Shown piece after piece: positions 44,781 through 52,461 of a stretch of 64,000 nt of DNA. The position numbers and the translations under genes are program-made. A model generated the notes under the pieces. It was not told the DNA's origin and made no database searches. It worked only from the letters and a program-made list of their open reading frames with translations. The stretch comes from Nocardioides sp. LHD-245. Lineage in GTDB: Bacteria; Actinomycetota; Actinomycetes; Propionibacteriales; Nocardioidaceae. The first letter of the stretch is position 1; every line of letters begins with the position of its first letter. The DNA is taken from positions 119,157 to 183,156 of the forward strand of contig NZ_JAVFWN010000016.1 of NCBI RefSeq assembly GCF_030929495.1, read 5' to 3'.

Positions 44781-45142
44781 ACCGAGCCGAAGCCTGTGGA
44801 GAAGTCCGGTGGAATTGTGCGAACTACACGGGGAGGATTCCGTGGAGGCACGTACGCCGCTTTCCACACGGCCCCGGTCATCCACAGCGGCGCCTGTGAA
44901 CGCCGAGTTCGTCCACAACCGTCATCCACCGGCCATCATGCGGTTCACCTGCGGAAACACACGTTCTCCACAGTTTCCACCGGCGCTATGACCACTCCCT
45001 GAGGACATGCGGACCTCGATCGCAGGAACTCCTCCGGACCCCCGATCTGTGGATCATTCCCTCGCCTACCGGCCGCACTGCCGCCCTCAGGGACGACGTG
45101 GCAGGATGCAACTCCCACCCACCACGTGAGAGGTACGACGAC

Positions 45143-46291
45143 GTGAAGTTCCGTGTCGACCGCGACGTCCTCGCCGACGCCGTCGCCTGGGCTGCGCGCA
45201 GCCTGCCCGTCCGGCCCAGCGCGCCCGTGCTCGCCGGACTCCTCATCGAGGCGGGCGACGACGGCCTGGTGCTCTCGACGTTCGACTACGAGACCTCCGC
45301 GCGTGCGACCCTCGCGGCCGAGGTGAGCGACGAGGGCCGCGCCCTGGTCAGCGGCCGGCTCCTCGCCGACATCTGCCGCAGCCTGCCCAACAAGCCGGTC
45401 GACCTGGCCCTCGACGGCGCGCGGGTCTCGCTGACCTGCGGCTCGTCGCGCTTCTCCCTGCAGACGCTGCCGGTCGAGGACTACCCGACGATGCCCGAGA
45501 TGCCGGCCGCGACCGGCACCGTGCCGAGCGAGGCCTTCGCCCACGCGGTGGCGCAGGCGGTCACCGCGGCCGGCCGCGACGACATGCTCCCGGTGCTCAC
45601 CGGTGTCCGCCTCGAGATCGAGGGCTCGACGATCGCGCTGCTCGCGACCGACCGGTTCCGCCTCTCGCAGCGCGAGCTCACCTGGAACCCCGGCACGCCC
45701 GACGCCACTGTCGCCGCGCTGGTCCCGGCCAAGGTCCTCGGCGACACCGCGAAGTCGCTGACTGCTGGACCCGAGGTCACCATCGCGCTGTCCGCCTCGG
45801 GCTCGGGCGACGGCATCATCGGCTTCGAGGGCACCGGCCCCGGCGGCGTACGCCGGACCACCACGCGGTTGCTCGACGGCGAGTTCCCCAAGGTCCGCAG
45901 CCTGTTCCCGTCGGAGAAGCTGACCGTCGCCAAGATCGACCGGCAGGAGCTGATCGAGTCGGTCAAGCGGGTGTCGCTGGTCGCCGACCGCAACACCGCG
46001 GTCCAGCTGAGCTTCCGCGACGGTGCCCTGATCCTCGACGCCGGCTCGGGCGACGACGCCCAGGCCTCGGAGTCGGTCGCCGCGCAGATCGAGGGCGACG
46101 AGCTGGTCACCGGCTTCAACCCGAACTTCCTGCTCGACGGCCTCGGCGCGATCGACGAGGCGGTCGTGGAGCTCGCCTTCACCCAGCCGTCCAAGCCGGT
46201 CGTGATCAGCGGCACGGCCGACGAGGGTGCGGAGGACGCCGAGACCGGCTCCTTCCGCTACCTGCTGATGCCGCGCCGCCTGCTCAGCTGA
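45143..46291 (+). CDS. dnaN: DNA polymerase III beta subunit (sliding clamp)
   Basis: 382 residues from GTG 45143 (VKFRVDRDVLADAV) with GAGAGG upstream. The three clamp repeats are visible: 'FDYETSARA' in the first, 'LPVLTGVRLEIEGSTIALLATDRFRLSQ' (partly) in the second, and 'NPNFLLDGLGAI' with C-terminal 'FRYLLMPRRL' in the third. The ring clamp tethers polymerase III to DNA. gnd follows after 65 bp. Confidence 0.98.
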   Translation: MKFRVDRDVLADAVAWAARSLPVRPSAPVLAGLLIEAGDDGLVLSTFDYETSARATLAAEVSDEGRALVSGRLLADICRSLPNKPVDLALDGARVSLTCGSSRFSLQTLPVEDYPTMPEMPAATGTVPSEAFAHAVAQAVTAAGRDDMLPVLTGVRLEIEGSTIALLATDRFRLSQRELTWNPGTPDATVAALVPAKVLGDTAKSLTAGPEVTIALSASGSGDGIIGFEGTGPGGVRRTTTRLLDGEFPKVRSLFPSEKLTVAKIDRQELIESVKRVSLVADRNTAVQLSFRDGALILDAGSGDDAQASESVAAQIEGDELVTGFNPNFLLDGLGAIDEAVVELAFTQPSKPVVISGTADEGAEDAETGSFRYLLMPRRLLS

Positions 46292-46356
46292 GGCTGATCG
46301 GCCCGAGACGGACCGGCCGGCCCAATCCCGCCAGCGATCGAAGAGGGAGATGCGTG

Positions 46357-47265
46357 ATGCACATCGGACTCGTCGGACTCGGCAAGATGGGCGGCAACAT
46401 GCGCACCCGGTTGCGCGACGCCGGCCACACGGTGGTCGGCTACGACCGCAACCCGGACCTCGCCGACGTCGCGACCCTGGCCGCGATGGTCGAGGCCCTG
46501 CCCTCGCCGAAGGTCGTGTGGGTGATGGTCCCCGCGGGTGACCCGACCCGCTCGACGATCGCCGAGCTCAAGGACCTGCTCGGCGAGGGCGACCTGGTCG
46601 TCGACGGCGGCAACTCCAAGTACACCGACGACGCCGTCAACGCCGCCTCGCTCGCCGAGAAGGGCATCGGCTTCGTCGACTGCGGCGTCTCCGGCGGGGT
46701 GTGGGGCCTGAAGAACGGCTACGCCCTGATGTACGGCGGCGCGCCCGACGACATCGCCAAGGTCCAGCCCGCCTTCGACGCGCTCAAGCCCGAGGAGGGC
46801 GGCGCGGTCCACGCGGGCCCGACGCCGGGCGCCGGGCACTTCGCCAAGATGGTCCACAACGGCATCGAGTACGCGATGATGCAGTCGTACGCCGAGGGCT
46901 GGGAGCTGCTCGAGAAGGTCGACATCGTCGAGAACGTGCCGGCGATCTTCGAGTCGTGGCGCCACGGCACGGTCATCCGCTCCTGGCTGCTCGACCTCCT
47001 CACCGAGGCGATCGAGGACGACGAGCACCTCGACCAGTTGCGCGGCTACGCCGACGACTCCGGCGAGGGGCGGTGGACCGTCCAGGCCGCGATCGACAAC
47101 GCGGTGCCGATGCACGTGATCGCCTCGTCGCTGTTCGCGCGCTTCACGTCCCGGCAGGACGACAGCCCCGCGATGAAGGCGATCGCCGCGATGCGCAACC
47201 AGTTCGGCGGGCACGCCGTGCACACCGATCCGCCGCCCGGCGGCGAGGCCAACCCGGACGCCTGA
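46357..47265 (+). CDS. gnd: 6-phosphogluconate dehydrogenase, decarboxylating (short NAD+-type)
   Basis: 302 residues from ATG 46357, with GAGGGAG upstream; a GTG one codon earlier is possible. The Rossmann motif 'HIGLVGLGKMGGNM' opens it; substrate residues are in 'VDGGNSKYTDD', 'VDCGVSGGVWGL' and catalytic Lys/Asn in 'HFAKMVHNGIEYAMMQ'. At 300 residues it is the short form, usually NAD+-linked, that converts 6-phosphogluconate to ribulose 5-phosphate and CO2. The dnaN-gnd-recF order is an actinobacterial trait. Confidence 0.95.
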   Translation: MHIGLVGLGKMGGNMRTRLRDAGHTVVGYDRNPDLADVATLAAMVEALPSPKVVWVMVPAGDPTRSTIAELKDLLGEGDLVVDGGNSKYTDDAVNAASLAEKGIGFVDCGVSGGVWGLKNGYALMYGGAPDDIAKVQPAFDALKPEEGGAVHAGPTPGAGHFAKMVHNGIEYAMMQSYAEGWELLEKVDIVENVPAIFESWRHGTVIRSWLLDLLTEAIEDDEHLDQLRGYADDSGEGRWTVQAAIDNAVPMHVIASSLFARFTSRQDDSPAMKAIAAMRNQFGGHAVHTDPPPGGEANPDA

Positions 47266-47341
47266 ACCACGGCCCACCTACCGGATTCGTCGCGGATCGC
47301 GCCCGACGACGACAATTCTGGTCGGTGCGTGGGCAACCGGG

Positions 47342-47752
47342 TCAGGCCGCGAGCACAGCCCGGACCAGCGCGAAGCCCAGCCACGCGGCGAGGACGACGA
47401 CCGCGACCGGGTGCCGGACCAGCCGATCGAGCGACGGCGTCGCGCTCCGGCGTACCCGCGCCCGGACGGCGACGACGGCCAGCGCCACCATGACCGTCGC
47501 GAACAGCGGGCCGAAGGGGTGGGCGAGGAAGGACTCGCGCCACCAGCCGTGGGTGAGATAGACCCACGAGCGGGTCAGGCCACAGCCGGGGCAGGGCAGC
47601 CCGGTCAGCCGGCGGAACGGGCAGATGATCGGCCCGTCCTCGATGTGCTCGGGGGAGAGGAACAGGCTCACCCCCAGGGCGGCGACGCCGACGGCCGCGA
47701 CCACCTCGGTGGTCCGCGGCCGCCGGGCGGCGGGTGCGTGGAGGTCGGGCAT
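47342..47752 (-). CDS. DUF2752-family membrane protein
   Basis: 136 residues from ATG 47752. DUF2752 signature: 'CPFRRLTGLPCPGCGLTRSW' (three cysteines) followed by 'HGWWRESFLAHPFGPLFA'. Three to four membrane helices. Function unknown; the cysteine block suggests metal or redox binding. It follows the TM2 gene after 2 bp, so the two form a small minus-strand operon inserted between gnd and recF. Confidence 0.9.
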   Translation of the reverse strand: MPDLHAPAARRPRTTEVVAAVGVAALGVSLFLSPEHIEDGPIICPFRRLTGLPCPGCGLTRSWVYLTHGWWRESFLAHPFGPLFATVMVALAVVAVRARVRRSATPSLDRLVRHPVAVVVLAAWLGFALVRAVLAA

Positions 47753-47754
47753 CG

Positions 47755-48192
47755 TCAGCGCAGGGGACGGCCCTGGGCGTCGCGCATCTTGCGGGTGGCG
47801 ACCGAGACGATGTCGATGATCCACCAGATGTAGAGACCGCCGCAGGTGAAGAGCTTGAGCAGGCCGAGGCCCACCTGGCCGAGGTAGAAGCGGTCGACGC
47901 CGAGCTGGCCCAGCAGGATCGACAGGATCAGGGTGGTGGTCCAGTCCTTGTCGGAGAAGAGACCGGGCAGGTCCTTCGCCGCGAAGTACTGGGGGCTCTC
48001 GGCGGTGCGCACCGGGGTGTCGGACCGGATCTGCCCGCTGAGCGCCATCTGCGCCAGCGTGGACATGTCGAGCGGTCCCTGCTCCTGGCCGAGGTGGCTG
48101 ATGTAGAACGAGCCGCCGGCCGGGGCGCCGTAGCCCGGCGGCGGCTGGTAGGGCTCGGGTGCCCCGTAGGGAGGGGTGGGTGGTTGTGTCAT
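47755..48192 (-). CDS. GYF_2/TM2-domain protein
   Basis: 145 residues from ATG 48192. A Pro/Tyr/Gly-rich N-terminus (about 1-30) precedes a GYF_2-like domain ('FYISHLGQEQGPLDMSTLA'). Two membrane helices follow with the TM2 signature 'LGQLGVDRFYLGQVGLGLLKLFT' (quoted in part) and 'GLYIWWIIDIVSV'. Members are small membrane proteins of unknown role. It forms a pair with the DUF2752 gene. Confidence 0.9.
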   Translation of the reverse strand: MTQPPTPPYGAPEPYQPPPGYGAPAGGSFYISHLGQEQGPLDMSTLAQMALSGQIRSDTPVRTAESPQYFAAKDLPGLFSDKDWTTTLILSILLGQLGVDRFYLGQVGLGLLKLFTCGGLYIWWIIDIVSVATRKMRDAQGRPLR

Positions 48193-48290
48193 GCGGCTCA
48201 GCCTAGGGTTTTCCCGCGGCCCGCAAACCACTCCCGAGACCGTTCTCGGGGGACAATCGTCACGAGGACGCGTCGAAGGAGGTGGGCGGA

Positions 48291-49412
48291 GTGCATGTCG
48301 CGCGACTGAGCCTCCACGACTTCCGCTCCTACGCCGACGTGGACGTCGAGCTCGAGCCCGGGGTCACCGCCTTCGTCGGCCGCAACGGTCAGGGCAAGAC
48401 CAACCTGGTCGAGGCGGTCGACTACCTGTCCCGGCTGTCCTCGCACCGGGTCGCCACCGACGCCCCGCTGATCAGGGCCGGCGCCGAGCAGGCGATCGTC
48501 CGCGCCGCCGTGGTCCGGGAGGGCCGCACCGCCGTCCTCGAGGTCGAGCTCAACCCGGGCCGGGCCAACCGGGCGCGGATCAACCGCTCGCAGCTCCCGC
48601 GGGTGCGCGAGCTCGCCGGCATCGTCCGCACGGTCGTGTTCAGCCCCGAGGACCTCGCCCTCGTGAAGGGCGACCCGGGCGGCCGGCGCCGCTTCCTCGA
48701 CGACCTGCTGGTGCTGCGCACGCCCCGCTATGCGGGGGTGATCGCCGACCAGGAGCGGGTGCTCAAGCAGCGCAACACCCTCCTCAAGACGCTGTACGCC
48801 GCCCGCGGGTCGAGCCGGGAGGCCGCGCTCGCGACGCTCGCGGTCTGGGACGACCACCTGGTCACCACCGGCACCGAGCTCTACGCCGCCCGCCTGGCGC
48901 TGACCGCCGACCTGGCGCCGTACGTCGGCAAGGCCTATGAGGCCGTCGCCCGCGGCGCGTCGCGGGACGACGCCCGGATCGAGTACCAGCCGACCGTGCC
49001 CGAGCCGACCGCGGAGTCCTTCCGGGCCGAGCTCGCCCGTCGCCAGTCCGACGAGATCGGCCGCGGGGTCACCCTGGTCGGCCCGCACCGCGACGACCTC
49101 GTGCTCAGCCTCGGTCCCGGCGACGACGACCGGCTGCCGGTGCGCGGCTACGCCAGCCACGGCGAGTCGTGGTCCTTCGCGCTCGCGCTGCGGCTGGCGT
49201 CGTACGACCTGCTGCGGGCCGACGGCGACGACCCGATCCTGATCCTCGACGACGTGTTCGCCGAGCTCGACTCCGAGCGGAGGGCGCAGCTGGCGGCGCT
49301 GGTCGCGGGTGCCGAGCAGGTCCTGGTGACCGCCGCGGTCGCCGAGGACGTGCCGGCGGAGCTGTCCGGGGTCACCTTCCACGTCGCCGCGGGGGAGGTG
49401 ACCCGTGGCTGA
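48291..49412 (+). CDS. recF: DNA replication and repair protein RecF
   Basis: 373 residues from GTG 48291 (VHVARLSLHDFRSY), chosen because AAGGAGG lies eight bases upstream; the GTG at 48282 overlaps that site. Walker A 'GRNGQGKTNLVEA', the signature 'ASHGESWSFALALRLASYD' and Walker B 'PILILDDVFAELD' are present. RecF binds gapped DNA and, with RecO/RecR, loads RecA. It overlaps the next gene by 8 bp. Confidence 0.97.
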   Translation: MHVARLSLHDFRSYADVDVELEPGVTAFVGRNGQGKTNLVEAVDYLSRLSSHRVATDAPLIRAGAEQAIVRAAVVREGRTAVLEVELNPGRANRARINRSQLPRVRELAGIVRTVVFSPEDLALVKGDPGGRRRFLDDLLVLRTPRYAGVIADQERVLKQRNTLLKTLYAARGSSREAALATLAVWDDHLVTTGTELYAARLALTADLAPYVGKAYEAVARGASRDDARIEYQPTVPEPTAESFRAELARRQSDEIGRGVTLVGPHRDDLVLSLGPGDDDRLPVRGYASHGESWSFALALRLASYDLLRADGDDPILILDDVFAELDSERRAQLAALVAGAEQVLVTAAVAEDVPAELSGVTFHVAAGEVTRG

Positions 49413-49995
49413 CCTGCCCGAGGAGACCGAGCCGGTCGAGGGGCCCGAGGAGCCCGAGGAGCACCGCCCCGACGGACTCGACCTGGCCCGGTCCCTGACG
49501 CTCGGCACCGCCGGCTCCAGTACGACGCCCGCGCGCCGGATCCCGCGGGTGGGCTCCGACGCCGCCAAGCGCAAGGCCTTCCGGCGCCGTGGCGGGGGCC
49601 GGGGTGAGCCCCAGCTCAGCGGTGCCTACCCCGACGGCCGCGACCCCCAGGCGCTCACCTCCGAGCTGGGCCGGCTGATCAGCGACCGCGGCTGGGCGCT
49701 TGACCTGAAGGTGCGCGGCGTCTTCGCCCGCTGGACCGAGATCGTCGGCCCCGAGATCGGCGCCCACAGCACCCCGGAGTCGCTCACCGACGGCACCCTC
49801 GTCGTCCGCACCGACTCCAGCGCCTGGGCGACCCAGCTCAAGCTGCTCGCTGCGTCCGTGGTGAAGCGCCTCAACGAGGAGCTCGGCGACGGGACGGTGA
49901 TGATCGTGGAGGTGCTCGGGCCGCACGCGCCGAGCTGGAAGCACGGCCGGCGCAAGGCGCCGGGCAGTCGCGGTCCCCGCGACACCTACGGCTGA
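49405..49995 (+). CDS. DUF721/DciA-like replicative helicase loader
   Basis: 196 residues from a GTG overlapping the recF end by 8 bp. The N-terminal third is acidic, then basic ('AKRKAFRRRGGGRG'), and probably disordered. The C-terminal domain has the DUF721 pattern ('FARWTEIVGPEIGAHSTPESL', 'AWATQLKLLAASVVKRLN'). DciA-type proteins interact with DnaB and act as helicase loader in bacteria lacking DnaC. The recF-DciA-gyrB order is typical of actinobacteria, where this protein is the likely loader. Confidence 0.9.
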   Translation: MADLPEETEPVEGPEEPEEHRPDGLDLARSLTLGTAGSSTTPARRIPRVGSDAAKRKAFRRRGGGRGEPQLSGAYPDGRDPQALTSELGRLISDRGWALDLKVRGVFARWTEIVGPEIGAHSTPESLTDGTLVVRTDSSAWATQLKLLAASVVKRLNEELGDGTVMIVEVLGPHAPSWKHGRRKAPGSRGPRDTYG

Positions 49996-50298
49996 GCGCG
50001 GTCGGGCCGGGCCGGGCGACACGCTGCCGGCCGGGGCGACGGAGCCCCTCGCGACGTACGGGGACTCATCCGACCCCCTCCGCGGCGCTCCGATCGCCGT
50101 TTCTGAGCCGCCTAGGGACCTATTTCATCCGGTGTTGTCCCCAGGACGGCGCCATCAGACGTGTCCTGAGGCCCTCAGGTGGCTAGAATGGGTTATCGGC
50201 CGGGAGCGCGTCTCGGGACGCACGACTCGGCCTTCGCCATGCCTTCGACAGCTGTCGGGCCAGGGCGTCCGCGAACGACCAAGTGAATGAGGTACCGC
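49996..50298. promoter_or_regulatory. gyrB upstream region with -10-like element and palindrome
   Basis: 303 bp without a gene. TAGAAT (50184-50189) is a good actinobacterial -10 element. Five bases upstream of it is a perfect palindrome with arms CCTGAGG / CCTCAGG and a one-base centre (50165-50179), in the -35/-10 spacer. Supercoiling- or protein-dependent control of gyrBA is possible. A leader of about 100 bases would precede the gyrB start. Confidence 0.55.
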
Positions 50299-52410
50299 GT
50301 GTCCACTGACGACCAGTCCCCCGAGGTCGTGTCCGAGCTTTCCGGGGCGACACCCGACGTGTTTCCGGAGTACGACGCCTCCGCGATCCAGGTCCTCGAA
50401 GGTCTCGAAGCGGTCCGCAAGCGGCCCGGCATGTACATCGGCTCGACGGGCGAGCGGGGTCTCCACCACCTGATCTGGGAGATCGTCGACAACGCGGTGG
50501 ACGAGGCGCTCGCCGGCTTCTGCGACACCATCAAGGTGTGTCTCAACGCCGACGGCTCGGTCAGCGTCGTCGACAACGGTCGCGGCATCCCGACCGACAC
50601 CGCCCCCGGCCAGGAGCTGCCCGCGGCGACCCTCGCCCTGACCGTGCTGCATGCCGGCGGCAAGTTCGGCGGCGGCGGCTACAAGGTCTCCGGCGGCCTG
50701 CACGGCGTGGGCTCCTCGGTCGTCAACGCGTTGTCCGACCGCCTCCACCTGCAGGTCAAGAACCGCGGCTACCTGTGGGAGCAGGAGTTCTCCCTCGGCG
50801 TGCCCGACTACCCGTTGCGCCAGGTCCGCCCCCTCGACGAGGCGGAGGGGACCGGGACGACGGTCACCTGGTGGGCCTCGCCGGACATCTTCGAGACCAC
50901 CGACTACACCCTGGAGACCATCTCCACGCGCTTCCGTGAGATGGCCTTCCTCAACAAGGGCCTGCGGATCGAGCTGCTCGACGCCCGCCCCAAGGCGGAG
51001 GAGCTGGCCGACGCCGTCGAGGACGGGACGGGCGAGGTCGAAGGAGTGGCCGCTGCCGCGACCGAGATCCACGCGGCCGACGTCGACGGACACAAGGCGC
51101 TGGAGCAGGTCTTCCAGTACGAGCGCGGCCTGGCCGACTACGTCGACTTCCTCAACCGCCGCAAGACGACGATCAGCTCGATCATCGCGGCCGAGGCCGA
51201 CACCGGCGACGACGTACCGAACCCGATGAGCCTCGAGATCGCCATGCAGTGGCAGGCCTCGTCCTACAACGAGTCGGTGCACACCTTCGCCAACACGATC
51301 AACACCCCCGAGGGCGGCACCCACGAGGAGGGCTTCCGCTCGGCGCTGACCACGCTGGTTAACCGGTGGGGCGAGGAGTGGGGCCTGATCAAGAAGAAGG
51401 AGGACCGGCTGACCGGTGACGACATCCGCGAGGGTCTCACCGCGATCATCAGCCTGAAGATCTCCAACCCGCAGTTCGAGGGCCAGACCAAGGCCAAGCT
51501 CGGCAACACCGAGGCCAAGGGCTTCGTGCAGTCGGTCGTCAACGACCGCCTCGGCGCCTGGCTGGAGCAGAACCCCGGCGAGGGCAAGGAGATCATCCGC
51601 AAGGCCCAGGCCGCGGCGACCGCGCGGATCGCGGCCCGCAAGGCCCGCGACCTGGCCCGCGGTCGCAAGGGACTGCTGGGCGGCGGGAGCCTGCCGGGCA
51701 AGCTCTCGGACTGCCAGTCGACCAACCCGGAGGAGTGCGAGGTCTTCATCGTCGAGGGCGACTCCGCGGGCGGCTCGGCGCGTCAGGGGCGGGACCCGCG
51801 GATCCAGGCGATCCTCCCGATCCGCGGCAAGATCCTCAACGTCGAGAAGGCCCGCATCGACAAGGTCCTGGGCAACCAGGAGGTGCAGTCGATCATCTCC
51901 GCGCTCGGCACGGGCATCCACGAGGAGTTCGACGAGGCCAAGCTGCGCTACCACAAGGTGGTGCTGATGGCCGACGCCGACGTGGACGGCCACCACATCA
52001 ACACCCTGTTGCTGACGCTGCTGTTCCGGTTCATGAAGCCGCTCATCGAGCACGGCTACGTCTACATGGCCCAGCCTCCGCTCTACCGGCTGCGCTGGAA
52101 CAAGCCGCACGAGCACGAGTTCGTCTACTCCGACGCCGAGCGTGACGCGCTGATGCGCGACGGCCTCGACCAGGGCAAGAAGCTGCCCAAGGAGAACCCG
52201 GTCCAGCGCTACAAGGGTCTCGGCGAGATGAACGCCAAGGAGCTGTGGGAGACGACGATGGACCCGAGCCAGCGACTGATGCTGCAGGTCACCCTGGACG
52301 ACGCGGCCCAGGCCGACGAGATCTTCTCGATCCTGATGGGGGAGGACGTCGAGCAGCGTCGCTCCTTCATCCAGCGCAACGCCAAGGACGTCCGATTCCT
52401 CGATATCTAG
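50299..52410 (+). CDS. gyrB: DNA gyrase subunit B
   Basis: 703 residues from GTG 50299 (VSTDDQSPE), placed after GAGGT; an ATG four codons earlier is an alternative. GHKL ATPase motifs 'EIVDNAVDEALAG', 'VDNGRGIP' and 'GLHGVGSSVVNALS' are followed by the TOPRIM elements 'EGDSAGGSARQGRD' and 'LMADADVDG', and the tail 'QRYKGLGEMNA'. It powers negative supercoiling together with GyrA. Its stop codon lies inside an A+T-rich inverted repeat. Confidence 0.98.
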   Translation: MSTDDQSPEVVSELSGATPDVFPEYDASAIQVLEGLEAVRKRPGMYIGSTGERGLHHLIWEIVDNAVDEALAGFCDTIKVCLNADGSVSVVDNGRGIPTDTAPGQELPAATLALTVLHAGGKFGGGGYKVSGGLHGVGSSVVNALSDRLHLQVKNRGYLWEQEFSLGVPDYPLRQVRPLDEAEGTGTTVTWWASPDIFETTDYTLETISTRFREMAFLNKGLRIELLDARPKAEELADAVEDGTGEVEGVAAAATEIHAADVDGHKALEQVFQYERGLADYVDFLNRRKTTISSIIAAEADTGDDVPNPMSLEIAMQWQASSYNESVHTFANTINTPEGGTHEEGFRSALTTLVNRWGEEWGLIKKKEDRLTGDDIREGLTAIISLKISNPQFEGQTKAKLGNTEAKGFVQSVVNDRLGAWLEQNPGEGKEIIRKAQAAATARIAARKARDLARGRKGLLGGGSLPGKLSDCQSTNPEECEVFIVEGDSAGGSARQGRDPRIQAILPIRGKILNVEKARIDKVLGNQEVQSIISALGTGIHEEFDEAKLRYHKVVLMADADVDGHHINTLLLTLLFRFMKPLIEHGYVYMAQPPLYRLRWNKPHEHEFVYSDAERDALMRDGLDQGKKLPKENPVQRYKGLGEMNAKELWETTMDPSQRLMLQVTLDDAAQADEIFSILMGEDVEQRRSFIQRNAKDVRFLDI

Positions 52411-52437
52411 AACTCTAGCGGTTTTCCTAGATATCGA
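52400..52437. repeat. A+T-rich inverted repeat spanning the gyrB stop codon
   Basis: Perfect 11-bp arms TCGATATCTAG (52400-52410) and CTAGATATCGA (52427-52437) with a 16-base loop. The left arm contains the gyrB TAG stop; three CTAG words occur in 24 bp. It lies 25 bp before the gyrA start and could affect gyrA translation or read-through. Confidence 0.9.
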
Positions 52438-52461
52438 TAGACGACACCAGAGAGACGAATC

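Larger units (their letters stand above)
44625..45142. other. Chromosomal origin of replication (oriC) between dnaA and dnaN
   Basis: DnaA-box-like 9-mers cluster in the right half: TGTGGAGAA 44795, CTTTCCACA 44860, TCATCCACA 44878, TCGTCCACA 44909, TTCTCCACA 44964 and TGTGGATCA 45048; each matches TTNTCCACA at all or all but one or two positions. Base composition is more A+T-rich than the coding flanks around 44795-44990. The left half instead has two copies of a 17-bp GCGCCACGCTGCC(A/G)CGC repeat. Location between dnaA and dnaN is standard for actinobacterial oriC. No coding sequence. Confidence 0.9.
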
